From Oxytricha trifallax (Eukaryota; Ciliophora; Spirotrichea; Sporadotrichida; Oxytrichidae): a stretch of 64,000 nucleotides of DNA. The translations under genes and the position numbers were made by a program. A model generated the notes under the pieces. It was not told where the DNA came from. It made no database searches and saw only the letters and a list, made by a program, of their open reading frames with translations. The DNA lies in assembly GCA_000711775.1 (NCBI GenBank), contig ARYC01000124.1:50408-114407 (forward strand), given 5' to 3'. Positions 61,023 to 64,000 of the stretch are shown here, one piece after another. Position 1 is the first letter of the stretch; each line of letters starts with the position of its first letter.

Positions 61023-64000
61023 AATCGACCTTCACCAACTTTTAAATCCGAGTGCTGGTAAGCTTAAATCTTTGATATTATCTTCTATTTAGAAGGTATA
61101 AATGATTTGCAAGTGCCAAGAAAGGCACCCGAGCAAGAAAACTACCCTTGGATTTTTAAAAATAATATTTCCGATTCAATTTTTGATGATCCAGGTAAAG
61201 CCAAGGGTATTAAATCTGAGTATTAAAATGCTCAAGATAGCGCTAAAATCAATCGTGCTAAAGAATTTCTGCACTAAAACAACTTTAATTTGAAATTGCT
61301 GCTCTAACAGCCGGATTTTGCAGGTTATAATAAAACTTTTGATTTTAAGTAGTTTGTGAGAAAGTACGTAAATAACAATAAAACAAGGTAGGTGAAGCAC
61401 AGCTCTAAAAGTAAATCTTTAATTTCAGAGCCTCTTGAAGTTACTGCCACCTACGAATAAGTCAAGGAGACTGACTTCACTACGAACGTAAGCTTTGCAA
61501 GCGACTAAAAACAAAATAAAGAACCCTTACCTCAAATTTTTATTAACTATGCCTCGATCATTGGCCACGAAATTCTCATAAAACACCTCGAAAGTTTCAA
61601 AAATTCTAAATATTATGAGAGGTCTTGCATTCTGCAAGATATAGTTACGAGAAACACTTAATCACTTTTTTCATTCCTAAACAATTTTGAGAACGCTAAC
61701 GAAGAATAATGCACTACAACTTGTTTTCATTGCTCGTGGATTTAATTCAAAGCAATAATAATATAGATCAAAATTCGAAGCCACGTATCTTTTTAGCTGC
61801 TCTTGGTTATTATATGGGCGAAAGAATAACAGTCGAAGATGAATTAATTCAAGAATCAATCTTGTTATTAGTACGCTCACCTAATACAAGACAAGCTCTC
61901 GGTTTAGCAAACTATATATTCTTCAATAACGTAGCAGCTTTCACAAAGCAGCTTGCTTAGGTGCAGAAATTGGATTCTACTCACCCTAATATTTTACAAT
62001 TAATGGGTTAAAACTTGGTCAGTATTTGAAGTTGATTCTTAAGTTAAAAAGCTAATACCCTTTTCATTCTTTATTTTGAATGTGCCTTTCATTACTCTAC
62101 TCAGGCAAGACGGCGGGTTGCACTTAATCAGAGATATTCCTGTTGAATATACAGATTACTTCGTTAGAATTTGTGCTCTTATTTGTTCTCCAAGATTGAC
62201 CTACTGAAAGAATATATTTAAATTACCAGGGCTACTTTCTTACAGAAGTAAGAAGTTATTGATTCAAACACTATGGTTTACTTTATGAAAGGTCTTGCCT
62301 AAAGATTGTAGAGCAGAGACGTGCAGTGGGTTGGCAAGATTTCTCAAATTCAGAAGCTTCAGCATTAAATTATAGAAACTTAAATTGAAAAAAATGTAAT
62401 TCTCAACAACAATATCATTGAGAATTGTCTTAATGGAGATAGCTCTGAAATTCAAAGAATCTTACACTTACCAGGAAATATGGAAGCATTCTCTGATAAA
62501 ACAATTGTAGACTTGCTTTAACTCTTTGAGAATGCAAATATCTTTCATTAACTCGCTATAGACTTCAATAAAAAGCCCCAAAATGAAAGATTGAGTGTGA
62601 GTGTTGACTTAGAAAAGCTACAGCAAAATCTTGGCTTTAAATTATACAGCTTCTCAAATCTTGTGCATTAATTATATTTGTGAAAACCTGCAAGCAAATC
62701 ATTTAATACATTTTGGTATAGGAAATGGCAAGACCTTAATTTGTTTTGTGTTAGCCATTCTTATAGCTCTTAAAAGCAAGCTATCCGTCTTCATAGATGG
62801 CAAGAATGAACACTTAGTGCAGAGAGATTTCAACAAGTATCAAAAAGTTATTACTGCAATGAAACTTGATTCCAACTTTAATTTCTTCGCAAAAAGTGCA
62901 GGTATCTATTTCTTCACTCAACCACAACTCAAGAAATAAATGAAGGTTGCTAAATTCATGAGTGTGTGGTAAGAGAGTATCGTCCTTGTTGACGAATACG
63001 ACTGGATTTTATTCGATGGCTCCAGTGAAAACTTTGTGAACTAGCTTAATTTTTACAAGCAAGCTAAAAGTATTATTGGATTTTCAGGAAGCCATCTTTC
63101 TCATAGTGAAGAGAACTGTCTTAATTTAGCTTTTCATAGCACACCTGTGGTGTTCCCTACTCTTGATAAATTGTAAGGAGATAAGAAAACTTAGCTGGCT
63201 GACTTGTTAATAAGTTCAAATCAAGGAGATTACTTACAAAAAATCAAGGAAATCATATAGGATTAAGTAGCTATTTCACCAGTTTTAATTGTTGCTTCAA
63301 CAAATTATAGCGCTATTGAAAAAGGTTTTTTGAATACGAACTTTGACTTCAAAAGTTTCAGCCACTCCTAAGCTGCTGCAATTAAATCTGCGATTGAAGG
63401 CAGGTATTTATTGAGGAACGCAAGCAAAAGCTATGGCGTGTACTTGCTTAACGAGTCACAAGGGACGAGGAACAGACATTCAAACAAATGATGAAATCGA
63501 TTAAAATGGAGGTTCATATTTAATTATTGCTGATGTTTTTTCAAAACGATCTGAAGAATTAATTATTGGTAGAATTGGCAGGCTCAACACTAAAGGCAGG
63601 TGGTAACTCGTATTATATAGATACGCTTCTAAAGATAGTGAAGAGCAGCTTATCATTTAAGAACAGAGAGAAATCGAACTTAATCTTGATCGCAAGCACA
63701 ATTAAGTATAATCAATTTTATAAAATCGATTAGAAGCTATGGAAAATTTCCTTCAATAAAACTAGGTCCCTCAACAACCAATTACTGCAGAACTTGCAAA
63801 CGATTAGGAGCAAAATATAGTTGTGAAAGAAATCGTTTAACATCTCTTTGCTCTAACTGAGAAAGCTTACAGTGAAGCAACCAACCCAGCTGAAGAAGTG
63901 AAGCAAGAAAATCTTGAGGAAGAAAAAGAGCCTTAATAAAATGTAGAATAAGGTGAATAAAGTAAGTTGGGTTTTTATTAACCTTCCCTCATAGAGCTTA
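61023..64000 (+). pseudogene. SecA-motor-like ATPase gene, frameshifted, cut by right window edge
   Basis: SecA-type motor motifs appear in order with TAA/TAG as Gln: Walker A GIGNGKT (62715-62735), Walker B VDEYDW (from 62988), GFSGSH where SecA has a TGT motif (63078-63095), PVLIVASTNYSAIEKG, GRGTDIQ (63463-63483) and GRIGR (63568-63582). The C-terminal tail is Gln/Glu-rich and open at 64000. The N-terminal ~530 residues (e.g. NYPWIFKNNISDSIFDDPGK, GERITVEDELIQESILLL) are helical and unrecognised. The frame changes near 61690-61735, 62645 and 63430; TGA codons at 62026, 62032 and 62144 may lie in an intron. Bacterial and plastid SecA drive preprotein export; ciliates are thought to carry SecA-motor paralogues of unknown role. 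Either a pseudogene or an indel-bearing assembly. Confidence 0.75.
62018..62167 (+). other. Possible 150-bp intron or eliminated segment in the SecA-like gene
   Basis: Upstream (LDSTHPNILQLMGQNL) and downstream (NLCSYLFSKIDLLKEY) coding are in the same frame, but the interval holds all three TGA codons of that frame. It starts GTCAGT and ends TTCGTTAG, is 50 codons long and phase 0, so removing it restores a continuous frame from about 61690 to 62645. The 5' site is not the usual GTA(A/G), and the interval is GC-richer than typical ciliate introns, so a replaced or decayed coding segment is an alternative. Confidence 0.35.

Noticed and set aside
1..64000. Tetrahymena-type 15-bp chromosome breakage sequence
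   Set aside because: Not seen by eye on either strand; absence cannot be certified without a search.
61023..64000. Bacterial contamination as source of SecA motifs
   Set aside because: Dozens of in-frame TAA/TAG codons at positions compatible with Gln show ciliate nuclear coding.

Overview
The window looks like germline (micronuclear) DNA of a ciliate, probably an oligohymenophorean close to Tetrahymena; the species cannot be fixed from this sequence. Three things point there. About 60 kb is extremely AT-rich (roughly four fifths A+T by eye) with almost no genes. Every stretch with recognisable protein motifs uses TAA and TAG as sense codons (read as Gln) and only TGA as stop. The DNA is full of foldback and terminal-inverted-repeat elements with TA target duplications, as expected of internal eliminated sequences or other germline-limited DNA. 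Because two of the three stops are sense codons, ordinary standard-code ORFs mean little here; calls rest on motifs, base composition and repeat structure.

Layout. 1-9.99 kb is AT-rich DNA with no supported gene. 9.99-19 kb holds two ~420-bp foldback elements (9990, 18013) and the first copy of a GC-rich, apparently structured repeat (11.27 kb). 19.05-33.4 kb holds two more copies of that repeat (19.05 and 32.73 kb), decayed fragments of an ABC transporter (19.9-20.25 kb) and of a P4-type ATPase (23.6 kb), a 559-bp foldback (22.2 kb), a foldback with a piece of a TRP/polycystin-like channel gene in its loop (25.6-26.3 kb), and two adjacent 482-bp elements with GGGGGAAGTTTCCTG ends (29.5-30.5 kb). 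33.4-43.2 kb appears to be a diverged, collinear duplicate of about 23.2-32.7 kb. It carries its own insertions: a near-perfect 938-bp palindrome (34.08 kb), an intact 278-codon ORF with a possible NYN/PIN-type fold (37.57-38.41 kb, minus strand), a repeat beside it, and a third ~420-bp foldback. 43-60.3 kb is again AT-rich with a 1-kb element (45.4 kb), an 812-bp foldback (48.96 kb), a decayed foldback (57.5 kb) and a 621-bp foldback (59.05 kb).

At about 60.3 kb the composition changes abruptly. A moderately GC-rich stretch with short palindromes and repeated AATCCAGT motifs leads into a SecA-motor-like gene that runs off the right edge. It contains the SecA ATPase motifs in order but is spread over three reading frames, so it is either a pseudogene or has assembly indels.

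There are no operons. What links the window is a history of duplication, transposition and gene-fragment capture, presumably in DNA that is removed from the somatic nucleus. The most novel-looking item is the three-copy GC-rich repeat, whose copies show compensatory base changes in predicted hairpins and so may encode a structured RNA.
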